Of a stretch of DNA of 32,352 nt, positions 1 to 8,759 are shown in pieces. The translations under genes and the position numbers were made by a program. The stretch is taken from contig JAOUFY010000030.1 of assembly GCA_029857955.1 (NCBI GenBank), positions 1 to 32,352 on the forward strand, in the 5' to 3' direction. The notes below the pieces were generated by a model that was given only the letters and a program-made list of their open reading frames with translations, was not told where the DNA came from and searched no databases. The stretch's first letter is position 1; every line of letters starts with the position of its first letter. This DNA comes from Spirochaetia bacterium. Its GTDB lineage: Bacteria; Spirochaetota; Leptospiria; Turneriellales; JAOUFE01.

Positions 1-142
1 ATGAAGATGACGACGACGACGATGATTGATAAAAATCCATTACTTATATTCTAAACAAAGACGCGCAGTCTGAAATATACATGTTCAAGAATCCGCTACG
101 CCGACTATAAGTATCGTACCAACTCATGAATCCGGAGGCGTT

Positions 143-2233
143 CTATTTCTTTAAGTTTGAAATTGTTTGCAAAAACTCTTCAAGATTATAAATTGGTTTT
201 TTGCACGAATAGTTTTCACATATGTAAAATGATGGTTTTTCTGGGGAGTCCATTTCTTTTGTAAAGGGAACGATTTCAGATAATTGTACTTGATTATCTG
301 AATTTCTTGCATGATACACAAGTCCGGGGAAGTATATAGACTTAATGATTTCAACAGCTTCTTTGACATCGAGATCTTCTTTATTTCCATTGACGATGAT
401 TTCAACTCCCGGGTTAATGTAAAGATCAAGAGCTATAAGGAAAAAGGCATGACCCATTGCATTGTCTTTTAACTTGTTTGTAAAGGTTTGAATGGTTAGA
501 TCGATCACGGGATTCCATTTTGTTGAACCGGTGTATTTTTTCAGCATGATTAAATCATAAAGGGCGATGGAGTTACCTGACGGTATGGCTCCGTCATAAT
601 GATCCTGCGGCCGAATAATTAAATTTTCGTTTTTCCACATTTGTTCGGAAATAAAAAAGAAACCTCCTTGAGTAGGGTTGTAAAAAACAGCAACCATTTT
701 ATCGCACAGTTGAATGGCTGACTTTAACAGATTTACATCGGCATTGGCATGGTAAAGTTGTAGCAAGGCATAAATATGAAAGGCATAGTCTTCAAGGTTT
801 GCTTCGATACCTGCTTGATTATCTCGAAATCGATGCAGTGAAGTATTTTGGTTTAAAAGATGTATAGAATTAAATTCGATGGCCTTGATTGCCGATTCCA
901 GAGGAATCTCGTCAAGCATTGCCGACGAAGTAAAGGCCATGGCGCCAGCCATTAGACCGTTCCAGTTGGTCAATATTTTATCGTCTTTTTGAGGCGCAAT
1001 TCTCTGTGATCTTGTGTTGTAGAGTTTTTCGTGTATTTTTTTTAAACTTTCTCTATCATCAAAATTGATACAATACTCTACAAGGCGCTTTACATCTTCC
1101 ATGGATATAATGTTTTGTCCGGTGAATTTTCCAGAAGCTTCTTCGACATAATTTCCTTCGGATTTTATGGAATAGTAATGCAAGAATAAATGGAATTCAT
1201 CTTTAGTGAGTATTTTTTCAATTTCTTTAAAGTCCCAGATATAATATTTTCCTTCTTCCCCATCGCTGTCGGCATCTTGTGCAGAATAATATCCTCCTTC
1301 TGGCGATTGCATTTCTCTGATAACATAATCTACAATTTCTTCTGAAATCATTTTATATACAATATGTCCTGTAATCATATAGGCCGTTGAATATGCGATG
1401 AGGTGCATGGCCTGGTCATAGAGCATTTTTTCAAAATGAGGTAAAAACCATCGTTCATCTGTAGAGTATCGATGGAACCCGTAGCCGATTTGATCGTAAA
1501 TGCCGCCTTTTCGCATTTCAATCAGGGTTTTTTCGGCCATGGCCATAGAGCTATTCTCATTTTTATTCCGCTTATGGTATAGCATCAAAAATAATAAATT
1601 ATGAGGAGATGGAAACTTCGGACGATAGCCGAATCCTCCATTTTCAGCATCAAAATTATGTTGAAAATGTTTAAACGTTTGATGAAAAACATCCTGGTAA
1701 TTATTCTCAGATGTTGTATTTTCATTGCTGGAGGCACTTATTTTTTGAAGTTCATCGGCGATTAAAATACCCCTTTCAATATAGGGAGATGAATTTTCAT
1801 GCCATCCTTTTTCAAAGGCGCCAACCAATTCGATCATACCATAGCGGCCTGAATGACCTCTTTTGGGAATATAAGTCGCTGCAAAAAATGGATTTTTTTC
1901 GCTGGTGAGTATTAAATTTAATGGCCAGCCGCCATTTCCGGTCATCATTTGGCAAACGCTCATGTAGGTTTGATCTATATCTGGTCTTTCTTCCCGATCA
2001 ACTTTAATGTTGATAAAGGTTCTGTTCATTAAATCGGCAACTTCGTTGTCCATAAACGATTCATGAGCCATAACGTGACACCAGTGGCAGGTAGAATATC
2101 CGATGGATAAAAATACTGGTTTGTTTTCTTCGCGGGCGCGATAAAATGCGTCTTCACTCCACGGATACCAGTTTACGGGATTATCTTTGTGTTGAAGTAA
2201 ATATGGACTTTTTTCATTGGCTAGATGGTTCAT
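143..2233 (-). CDS. Thioredoxin domain-containing protein, YyaL/SPATA20 (DUF255) family
   Basis: The 696-aa protein has the family layout and full length. The N-terminus reads [20 protein letters not shown], followed by a thioredoxin-like domain with a CHWC motif at residues 49-52. The remaining ~500 residues form an all-helical barrel related to N-acylglucosamine 2-epimerases and glycosidases (motifs [30 protein letters not shown] and [12 protein letters not shown] are visible). Family members are soluble; the real substrate is unknown. The ATG is supported by the conserved N-terminus although the ribosome site is weak. It is minus-strand, downstream of the MORN gene but separated from it by a terminator, so it is probably transcribed alone. 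No terminator is visible after its stop. Confidence 0.93.
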   Translation of the reverse strand: MNHLANEKSPYLLQHKDNPVNWYPWSEDAFYRAREENKPVFLSIGYSTCHWCHVMAHESFMDNEVADLMNRTFINIKVDREERPDIDQTYMSVCQMMTGNGGWPLNLILTSEKNPFFAATYIPKRGHSGRYGMIELVGAFEKGWHENSSPYIERGILIADELQKISASSNENTTSENNYQDVFHQTFKHFQHNFDAENGGFGYRPKFPSPHNLLFLMLYHKRNKNENSSMAMAEKTLIEMRKGGIYDQIGYGFHRYSTDERWFLPHFEKMLYDQAMHLIAYSTAYMITGHIVYKMISEEIVDYVIREMQSPEGGYYSAQDADSDGEEGKYYIWDFKEIEKILTKDEFHLFLHYYSIKSEGNYVEEASGKFTGQNIISMEDVKRLVEYCINFDDRESLKKIHEKLYNTRSQRIAPQKDDKILTNWNGLMAGAMAFTSSAMLDEIPLESAIKAIEFNSIHLLNQNTSLHRFRDNQAGIEANLEDYAFHIYALLQLYHANADVNLLKSAIQLCDKMVAVFYNPTQGGFFFISEQMWKNENLIIRPQDHYDGAIPSGNSIALYDLIMLKKYTGSTKWNPVIDLTIQTFTNKLKDNAMGHAFFLIALDLYINPGVEIIVNGNKEDLDVKEAVEIIKSIYFPGLVYHARNSDNQVQLSEIVPFTKEMDSPEKPSFYICENYSCKKPIYNLEEFLQTISNLKK

Positions 2234-2299
2234 AATTTATATGAACATAATACAAAACATTAATTGTTTTCACGAATAAAAAAGAAGATACTGAAGAAA

Positions 2300-2345
2300 A
2301 TATTATAAAGCCGGTAAAGTTAAATTCTTACCGGCCTTTTATTTT
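2300..2345 (-). terminator. Rho-independent terminator of the MORN-repeat gene
   Basis: Reading the minus strand just past the MORN gene stop, the stem GCCGGTAA (2328-2335) pairs with TTACCGGC (2310-2317) around a 10-nt loop and is followed by a T-rich run. The opposite strand also ends in TTTT, so it could work in both directions. Confidence 0.8.
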
Positions 2346-2356
2346 AGATTGAGGAT

Positions 2357-3808
2357 TTACAAAGAAGGCGGTACGTATTTACCTGCCTTAAAATCGCCGA
2401 CTTTTACGGTGTTTTTAGTGGTTAACTTTCCTTTGCCGTCTTGAACGCCGTTTTTCCAGTCGCCTTCATAAGTTACATCACCAGCAACGTATTTACCTTT
2501 TCCTTCAAAGATTCCATTCTTAAAATCGCCTTCATAGCTAAAACCGCTGTTATCAACAAGTTTTCCTTTGCCTTCATATTTGTTGTTTTTCCAGTCGCCG
2601 TCATAGGAATAATCTTTATTGGTTTCTTTTCCTTTGCCTTCTTTTTTGCCGCTTACAAATTGGCCTTCATAAGTAGAGTTTTTAGTTGTAAATTTACCAA
2701 CTCCATCAATTTGATTATTTTTCCATTGGCCTTCATAGGTAAAGTTTTTATTGGTTTCTTTTCCGTTACCTTCCCTTTTTCCGTTTACAACATCGCCCGT
2801 ATATGTGTAATCTTTGGTTTGAATTGTACCTTTGCCGGTTTTTTCGTTGTTTTTCCAGTCGCCGTCATAGCTTGAACCGTCAGGGTAGACTTCTTTACCC
2901 TTACCATCTTTCTTGCTTCCTGTAAAATTTCCAGTATATGTATAGCTTTTAGTTGTCAAGGTACCCTGGCCTTCAAATTTACTTGATTTAATGGTTCCTT
3001 TAAAAGTTCCATTAACATCGGTATAGGTTCCATTACCTTCCATGTTATCATTTTTAAATTCGCCTTCATAGGTAAATTCTTTGCTGGTTAATTTCCCATT
3101 ACCTTCTCTGACATCTTTTTTCCAGTCGCCTTCATATTTTGCAGCACCGTCTTTACGTACAAGTGTACCTTTTCCATTTTTTTCGTTATTTAGAAAATCT
3201 CCGGTATAGGTATATTCACTTGTAGTAAGCGTTCCATTACCTTCTCTGACCCCGTCTTTAAAAGCTCCGGTGTATGAAGACCCGTCTTTAAAAGTAATTG
3301 TACCTTTTCCTGTAATTGTGTCATTGGTAAATTCGCCTTTGTAAACATTGCCGTTTTTATAGGTATATGTGCCCTGACCATTTCTTAAGTCATCTTTAAA
3401 CTCGCCCTTGTATACTTCGCCGTCTTTTGTAGTGTAAGTCCCCTGTCCGGATTTTTTGCCGTCAACAAAGTAACCTTCATATTTTCCATTGTTTTTAAAA
3501 TTAATTTCGCCTTTACCCGTTATTTTTCCATCTTTAAATTCACCTTTATACACATCTCCGTTTTTAAAGGTATAAGTTCCACCGGTTGGAACGCTGTTGA
3601 CCCAGTTTCCTTCATAGACATTACCATTTTGATAGGTATATTTACCTTGACCGTTTAGTTTACTGTCTTTAAAGTCTCCTTCGTAAACTCCATCGTCAAA
3701 CTTATATTTTCCTTTGCCACTATTGCAGTCGCCGGATTCACACTTTCCTGCAGCAAAAATTGATCCGCCAAAAAGCAATATGAATAATAAAATTGTATAT
3801 TTCTTCAT
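2357..3808 (-). CDS. Exported MORN-repeat protein (about 20 repeats)
   Basis: The protein is 483 aa from the chosen start. An upstream ATG at 3874 would add 22 residues, but the ATG at 3808 has AAGGAG 8 nt before it and begins a clean signal peptide (MKKYTILLFILLFGGSIFAA). Two cysteines follow (GKCESGDC). From about residue 30 to the end there are roughly 20 tandem 22-23-residue MORN units of the type YxGxFKxxKxxGxGxxT; the last is degenerate. MORN repeats form an elongated beta-sheet and in other proteins contact lipids or act as scaffolds. The signal peptide implies action in the periplasm or at the surface. No catalytic domain is present. Function unknown. Confidence 0.9.
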   Translation of the reverse strand: MKKYTILLFILLFGGSIFAAGKCESGDCNSGKGKYKFDDGVYEGDFKDSKLNGQGKYTYQNGNVYEGNWVNSVPTGGTYTFKNGDVYKGEFKDGKITGKGEINFKNNGKYEGYFVDGKKSGQGTYTTKDGEVYKGEFKDDLRNGQGTYTYKNGNVYKGEFTNDTITGKGTITFKDGSSYTGAFKDGVREGNGTLTTSEYTYTGDFLNNEKNGKGTLVRKDGAAKYEGDWKKDVREGNGKLTSKEFTYEGEFKNDNMEGNGTYTDVNGTFKGTIKSSKFEGQGTLTTKSYTYTGNFTGSKKDGKGKEVYPDGSSYDGDWKNNEKTGKGTIQTKDYTYTGDVVNGKREGNGKETNKNFTYEGQWKNNQIDGVGKFTTKNSTYEGQFVSGKKEGKGKETNKDYSYDGDWKNNKYEGKGKLVDNSGFSYEGDFKNGIFEGKGKYVAGDVTYEGDWKNGVQDGKGKLTTKNTVKVGDFKAGKYVPPSL

Positions 3809-4479
3809 GTTTAATTCTCCTTTACAATGAATTGTTATGACCAAATATACTGAAGTTATTAAAGTGTGAATCATTTTTTAAAGTTTTAATTAAAAATATA
3901 ACGCCTGAATGGTCATGCTGGTTTAAGAGTTATATGAAATGGAAGAATATATTTCATTTTTATTGAAAAGTGGCATATTTTAGATATTGCGACAATTCAA
4001 TAATTTAGTTTCACCAGTGGCTTTTGCACTCCGAAAACTGCAGGAGTTTTGTGATCTGCGACCCAACGAGTATCAAAAAAAATCTGCACATACTCACAAA
4101 ATCTGCCATTTTATAACCGAAAAGGTTGAAAATCTACCCTGTATTTATTTAAAACTTCCTTGAACTTTTGTAAAACTTCAGGGAAGTTTAGCCTGAACTT
4201 CAGGGAACTTTTGAAAATCTTCAGGGTGATTTTAAAAAAGTATAGGGTAGTTTTCAGAAAATCTTCCATCTGGTTTTTCTTTTAAGTTATTGTTATAAAG
4301 AACGAAAAAAAGCGGTAACTTAAAAAAAAACAATTTGGATGTAAAAAAAATCAGTTTATATAAATACACAGATGAAGAGAGTTCTCAATTTACAAAACGT
4401 AAATAGTTCATTTGATTTGAAAGAAATCAAAAAAGCAAATTTTGAGAGCATCTTATAAAATTAAAATTAGGAGAAAAAT
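3809..4479. other. 671-bp intergenic region, divergent promoters and degenerate repeats
   Basis: This AT-rich stretch lies between the divergent MORN gene and the HU-like gene and has no convincing ORF. It must hold both promoters, but I could not pick hexamers with confidence. It contains a degenerate 21-22-bp tandem repeat (listed separately). Near 4380-4450 a loose inverted pair, TTCTCAATTT and AAATTTTGAGAG, could form a hairpin in the leader of the downstream gene. Confidence 0.6.
4152..4260. repeat. Degenerate 21-22-bp tandem repeat
   Basis: Successive units read AACTTCAGGGAAGTTT (from 4174), AACTTCAGGGAACTTTT (4196), ATCTTCAGGGTGATTTT (4217) and AAGTATAGGGTAGTTTT (4238). The GGG cores at 4181, 4203, 4224 and 4245 are spaced 22, 21 and 21 bp. 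A weaker unit precedes them at about 4152. The units are too diverged and lack spacers, so this is not a CRISPR. Confidence 0.7.
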
Positions 4480-4515
4480 ATGAAAACAAAAGAAAAAAGA
4501 AGGAGAAGAATATGA
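4480..4515 (+). CDS. 11-codon leader ORF coupled to the HU-like gene
   Basis: ATG at 4480 is preceded by TTAGGAG at good spacing and opens an 11-codon frame, MKTKEKRRRRI. Its TGA stop (4513-4515) overlaps the ATG of the next gene (4512-4514). The codons for the basic run (AGA AGG AGA AGA) also form the ribosome site of the next gene. It may be a translated leader that couples or tunes translation of the DNA-binding protein, or simply a by-product of a purine-rich ribosome site. Confidence 0.4.
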   Translation: MKTKEKRRRRI

Positions 4516-5210
4516 ATTACACGCTTATAAAAAATCAATTGTATAGCAAAGAAAGTGATCCGCGTTTTATCGCCAGATCACGCGTTACCAAACGATTGGT
4601 TAAGGATCAAATGATTCAAAAAATTGCTTATGGTTGTACGCTTACCGATGCCGATGTCAATGCTGTACTCACCAGTCTGGAAAAAGTTCTGGTTGAGTAT
4701 ATCGCGCTCGGTTGTAGTATAGACCTTGGGTTTCTCTCTCTGGGCTACAGCGTTAAAGGCGGTTTTGATAGCGAAGAAGACAGCTTTCGTAAAGATCGAA
4801 ACTGGATTAACGTCAATGCCTCGGTCGCCAATTCTTTTTCAAAAGCGGTAAATGATGTTGCCAAACCTGAAAAAGTTAGCAGTTTGGGTAAGTCACCAAG
4901 ACCAATTACTTTTACAAAAGTTTCCGGGGATGTTTCCAGTCAGGAGTATAAATCTGGTAACCTGGCTCGCCTTTCGGGATCAAAACTACAATTTGATCAG
5001 GCTGATGTTGAAACTGGCGTTTTTCTAAAACCAGAAACAGGTAATGAGGTACGCATCAGTGAATACGCAAAAACCGGCGATACGATGATACTTTTAAAGT
5101 TGCCCGACCAATTGACGGCTGGAAAAAATAAGCTGGAAGTTCGTAGCAGGTTAAAAGACGGTACCATCCTTTCTGGTGTTCTCGAAACGCCCGTAATGAT
5201 TGCCGCGTGA
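4512..5210 (+). CDS. HU-like DNA-binding protein with C-terminal DUF4469-type domain
   Basis: The 232-aa protein has an HU/IHF-like N-terminal half (about residues 1-118; YTLIKNQLYSKESDPRFIAR, then a core ending NVNASVANSFSKAV). The C-terminal Ig-like half (about 125-232) matches the DUF4469/HU-DNA_bdg architecture, ending in LPDQLTAGKNKLEVRSRLKD. Such proteins are presumed nucleoid or DNA-structure proteins; their targets are not known. AAGGAG precedes the ATG, which overlaps the stop of the 11-codon leader. It stands alone on the plus strand, and mobile-element debris starts 16 bp after its stop. Confidence 0.85.
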   Translation: MNYTLIKNQLYSKESDPRFIARSRVTKRLVKDQMIQKIAYGCTLTDADVNAVLTSLEKVLVEYIALGCSIDLGFLSLGYSVKGGFDSEEDSFRKDRNWINVNASVANSFSKAVNDVAKPEKVSSLGKSPRPITFTKVSGDVSSQEYKSGNLARLSGSKLQFDQADVETGVFLKPETGNEVRISEYAKTGDTMILLKLPDQLTAGKNKLEVRSRLKDGTILSGVLETPVMIAA

Positions 5211-5225
5211 AAATTTAGAAATTAA

Positions 5226-5364
5226 GGGACTGTCTAAAAAGTCTCACCGCAAAGGCGCGAAGGGCGCAAAGTAAAGAAATAAAGGAATTTTTCTTATCAT
5301 TTTCTTTAATTCCTTAGCGTTCTTTGCGTCTTCGCGGTTCAATTTTGACTTATTAGACAACCCC
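5226..5364. mobile_element. MITE-like palindromic element, 139 bp
   Basis: Terminal inverted repeats match 15 of 18: GGGACTGTCTAAAAAGTC (5226-5243) and the complement of GACTTATTAGACAACCCC (5347-5364). Inside them a second imperfect inverted pair, ACCGCAAAGGCGCGAAG (5246 on) and CTTTGCGTCTTCGCGGT (about 5322-5338), makes the whole element fold into one long hairpin. The termini resemble IS1182/IS5-type ends, and a transposase remnant of that type follows directly. It has no ORF of its own. Confidence 0.7.
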
Positions 5365-5670
5365 AAATATTTCCGGATACTCGGGAAAAGGTAACTACTT
5401 ATGACCGTAGCAAACACAACAAGGTTACCTTTAAACCGTACGAACAGCAAAAGGATTATCTTTTCCCGCTCTCCACAGCGGATTATCTTCCGAAAGATCA
5501 CATCGCCAGGATGCTCAGCGCGATCATCTATTGAACCTACAGCACACGGCAGTTAGCCAGGGCCACACGGGAACATGTCGCCTTTATCTGGAGTGCAGCT
5601 AACGCCCGACCAGATTTTCATACCCTGAATAATTTTCGTGTGCTGTTGCAAGGTGATATGAAAACAATCC
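5361..5670 (+). pseudogene. IS1182-type transposase remnant, internally deleted
   Basis: In the frame through 5403, the translation reads KVTFKPYEQQKDYLFPLS, TADYLPKDHIARMLSAIIY and then a stop at 5535. This is the typical N-terminus of IS1182-family transposases (F-x-PYEQ..., LP-x-DH-x-AR). After the stop the same frame continues with YSTRQLARATREHVAFIWSA and ARPDFHTLNNFR, which in intact transposases lies further downstream. An internal segment therefore appears deleted as well. The remnant runs into the 3' end of the next gene, with no catalytic DDE part left. Confidence 0.75.
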
Positions 5671-8619
5671 TTAAGGTACAACCAGATCATCGAGCCACAT
5701 GGCATCCTGACCCAAGGCTACTGTATTCCAGCCTTTTTCATAGCAGAAGAAAGTCAGGTTTACCCCACTTCCGGCTGCAAGACTAACCGGAGTTCCTGCG
5801 ACCCATGCGGTTGTTACATTAAGGCTCCCGATGAAACCGCCTGTTCCGCTAGAATTAAAGCCCAAGGTGTTCAACAAATTCTTCCCTGCTGCGGCTGAAC
5901 CGGCATCGAGCGTTTCCATATAAGTCACATTGCCTGTTACAGCAGGAGCAGCGCTTGCAAAACCCATACAGGTTGAAGAAAAATCAGCAATTACGCCTGA
6001 CTTTAAACTATTTGGCCCGCTTGTTGATCCGGTCTTGGTTGTATCTACTGACCACACGCTTCCGGCGGTTACAAAACTTGTCGGTATGGTTGCTCCGGCA
6101 AACGCATATGTCCCCGCAGCGGTCAAACCGCTCCCCGCAGAAATTTCCAGAGAAAAACCTCTCTCGCCCATGCCTTTTGAATCAACAACAATGGTAAATG
6201 AGTTTGCCGATGGATAAATCATGCACACCTCATCATGCGGGCTAACAGGTAGGAACCCGATTGTTCCCCATCTGTCAGCCGCGCATTTTACAGTTGCGCC
6301 ATCTTTTAGATAAAGGCCTGCATCATCTGTTGTGTTAAATAATCTGACCATATAGGGGTTGTTCGCCTGGGCTGTTACGGTCAAAAAAGCATCATTCCCG
6401 GTTGTTGTGTCAACACCTGTTGTACCGCCTGTTCCGGTCATATAGTTGACAAAACTTGCCGTTGCTCCTGCATTTACAGCTCCCAGTGCCGTCGGATTGG
6501 CCGGATCAGTGGACGTTGTGCCATATTCAGTAATGGAAAGAGTGTATGAGCCTGCCACTGCAAAACTTAATACCTTAACATATATATATGCTGCTGCAGG
6601 TCTGAGAGTCACCAACTCATTATGTGTATCAGTAAAACTGTTACCAGAGCGTATCAGAATCATGGGCAGAGTATCTGATACTTCCAAATTAAAGTTGGCC
6701 GTCATGTTGGACAATTTCACAGAGTAAAACTTTCCTGCTGTCGCGGGCATTGCATAGAAGTAACTTGTGGCTGCAGCCAACGAAGCTGTTACGCTGCTTG
6801 TTGCTCCTGCCGCCGGAGCTGTAAATGCAGCAGGATTGCCGATGGATCCCAGAGGCGAAATATTTGTTACTGTTAGAGTATAAGTCGCATTAGCTGTCAG
6901 ACCCGTATTATTGACTTTAACATATAAAAATCCTGATCCTGATACCGGCAAATTCTGCATCAGTAGCGACGCAATAGACTCGTTGACTGTTCCCGCTGTA
7001 ACTGAAGATGCATTTATAAAAGTAAATGTACTATCATTATCATAGGCGTATAAATCGAGATTGGCGCTCAGACCCGTTAGATCTATTTTATATGTTGCGC
7101 CACGAATAGCCGGTATAGCGTAGTAAAAATGTCCTGTCCCCGTTGTGGTTCCGCTTAGAGTTACTGGTGTTCCGACTATAGCCTGACTCAAGCTCTGGGG
7201 AAAGGCCAGTGTTCCTGTAATATTTGTTACCGTAAGTGTAAAAGTTGCGTTGCTTACCAATGCTGCATTTACAACTTCTATTACAAAACCTGACGTTGTC
7301 GCCGTGGCGTTACAAGTTTCTGTCACTGTACCTGTCGTTACCGACTGACATAACGCTGTGTTCAGATTATTATTTGCAAAAACATAAAGATCCAGGTCAG
7401 CGCTCAAGCCGCTGATCGAAACAGTGTAGACCTGCTGAACTGTTGCAGGCACAGAAAAATACGTTGCGCCCGTACCAAGAGTTGTTCCACTCACAGTTGT
7501 AACCGCCCCGATGACCGGACTTGCCACGGGCTGGGGATTTGCTACGGCCCCCGTTGTTGTATCTGTTATAGATAACATATATGTTGTGCTTACCTGGGCA
7601 ATATTGGCTACTTTAATATACAAAACAGTCCCTGTCGCAGATGCTGTACATGCCTCATTGATAGTTCCGGTATTTACAGAATTACATAATGGTGCCGTTG
7701 CATATGTGTTGCTGTCATAAACATACAGATCCACATTATTGCTTAGAGAAGTCAAAGCCACTCCATAGTTATGACCTGTAATGGACGGTATTGAATAATA
7801 ATAATCAGAAATTCCCGTTGTAGTCCCCGTAATTGTACTCGGATTAGACGTAGTAGGAACCGTCAACGTATCTGGAGAAAACTTGCTGCCTATTACCGAC
7901 GTAGCGCTGCCAATATTGTTTACCGAAAGGGTGTAACTTCCGGAGGCGCCCGCGGTGTTCTTTATTTTAATATACAGATTAGTATACTTCCAGAATGTAT
8001 TTAAAACAGTGAAGGAATCCATTGTTCCGGCCGGCTGTGTAGAAAAGTATGCGATAACTTGATATGTGCTATTTGTATATAAATATAAATCATAATTTAC
8101 GCTACCAGTCAAAGTTATGTAATAATTGTTTGAGATGCTGGCAGGGATCACATAATAATCATCCGCAGTACCGGTTAATGAGCCATTAACTGTTGTGGTT
8201 GTTCCAGCAGCAGGTGATGCCAGAGTTACAGGTGTAATACCGGTTCCCCCTGTTAGCGTACAAAGAATATAGACCGTGCTTACATTGGATGCGGCAGTCC
8301 CTGTTCCCGAGGAAACCGAGCACACCTGACCTGCCGGCTGTGGCGTTTTCACAGAAACCGAATAAGCAGAATTTGCCGCTACCCTAGTTGAAAAAGTAAA
8401 AGATCCATTGGAAGAGACGATCAAATCATCTGCAAGATTATTCTGCAGGGTTACGCTATTGCCAGTACTTAGTCCCGAAACGCTTCCCCCGATTGTATAA
8501 GTGGTTGATCCCCCGCCACTGGTTGATCCCGAAATAGTCCCCGGTGTTGTCGATGGGGCGCACCCTCCAAAGTTGTATATTAGTACCGTAATAACCGCCA
8601 GAAAATATATTTTTTTCAT
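5671..8619 (-). CDS. Large lipoprotein with PPC-type repeats
   Basis: The 982-aa protein starts at an ATG preceded by GAGGAGG. A lipoprotein signal ends in NFGGC (Cys20). A Ser/Gly/Thr-rich linker and a small beta domain (TIGGSVSGLSTG ... SANSAYSVSV type) follow to about residue 125. About six 100-120-residue repeats come next, each with the pattern YYxIPAxxGxxYxVxLTGLSxNLDLYVYDN, as in bacterial pre-peptidase C-terminal (PPC) domains. The last ~150 residues look like a jelly-roll binding domain ending WLDDLVVP. No protease or other catalytic domain is present. It is probably an outer-surface or periplasmic binding/adhesion protein. It is monocistronic, and mobile-element debris abuts its stop codon. 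Confidence 0.85.
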   Translation of the reverse strand: MKKIYFLAVITVLIYNFGGCAPSTTPGTISGSTSGGGSTTYTIGGSVSGLSTGNSVTLQNNLADDLIVSSNGSFTFSTRVAANSAYSVSVKTPQPAGQVCSVSSGTGTAASNVSTVYILCTLTGGTGITPVTLASPAAGTTTTVNGSLTGTADDYYVIPASISNNYYITLTGSVNYDLYLYTNSTYQVIAYFSTQPAGTMDSFTVLNTFWKYTNLYIKIKNTAGASGSYTLSVNNIGSATSVIGSKFSPDTLTVPTTSNPSTITGTTTGISDYYYSIPSITGHNYGVALTSLSNNVDLYVYDSNTYATAPLCNSVNTGTINEACTASATGTVLYIKVANIAQVSTTYMLSITDTTTGAVANPQPVASPVIGAVTTVSGTTLGTGATYFSVPATVQQVYTVSISGLSADLDLYVFANNNLNTALCQSVTTGTVTETCNATATTSGFVIEVVNAALVSNATFTLTVTNITGTLAFPQSLSQAIVGTPVTLSGTTTGTGHFYYAIPAIRGATYKIDLTGLSANLDLYAYDNDSTFTFINASSVTAGTVNESIASLLMQNLPVSGSGFLYVKVNNTGLTANATYTLTVTNISPLGSIGNPAAFTAPAAGATSSVTASLAAATSYFYAMPATAGKFYSVKLSNMTANFNLEVSDTLPMILIRSGNSFTDTHNELVTLRPAAAYIYVKVLSFAVAGSYTLSITEYGTTSTDPANPTALGAVNAGATASFVNYMTGTGGTTGVDTTTGNDAFLTVTAQANNPYMVRLFNTTDDAGLYLKDGATVKCAADRWGTIGFLPVSPHDEVCMIYPSANSFTIVVDSKGMGERGFSLEISAGSGLTAAGTYAFAGATIPTSFVTAGSVWSVDTTKTGSTSGPNSLKSGVIADFSSTCMGFASAAPAVTGNVTYMETLDAGSAAAGKNLLNTLGFNSSGTGGFIGSLNVTTAWVAGTPVSLAAGSGVNLTFFCYEKGWNTVALGQDAMWLDDLVVP

Positions 8620-8722
8620 TTGTAATTCCTCCTCTAATTTCCGGGGTTTCGCAGAAGATGAATATCGCCGGATTTAGATGAGAAGAATATCATAGACAAA
8701 ATGAAAAGTCTAACAACTTTAT

Positions 8723-8758
8723 AAAAAAGGTCTCCTACCTTATAAAACAGGAGAAATA
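8723..8758 (-). terminator. Probable terminator of the AraC-type gene
   Basis: On the minus strand, directly after the stop at 8760, TCTCCT (complement of 8749-8754) pairs with AGGAGA (complement of 8731-8736) and is followed by CC and six T. The stem is short. Confidence 0.5.
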
Positions 8759-8759
8759 T

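Noticed and set aside
1..142. GAC/ACG repeat near the left edge as a microsatellite or gene start
   Set aside because: Only four ACG units and a 17-codon frame; too short to support a feature.
2441..2875. 144-aa hydrophobic plus-strand protein
   Set aside because: It is the antisense image of the MORN repeats, which explains its repeated Phe/Ile-rich pattern.
4152..4260. CRISPR array
   Set aside because: Units are 21-22 bp, contiguous and diverged, with no spacers between repeats and no cas genes nearby.
5244..5501. 85-aa minus-strand gene
   Set aside because: It reads through the palindromic element and the transposase remnant and has no start signal.
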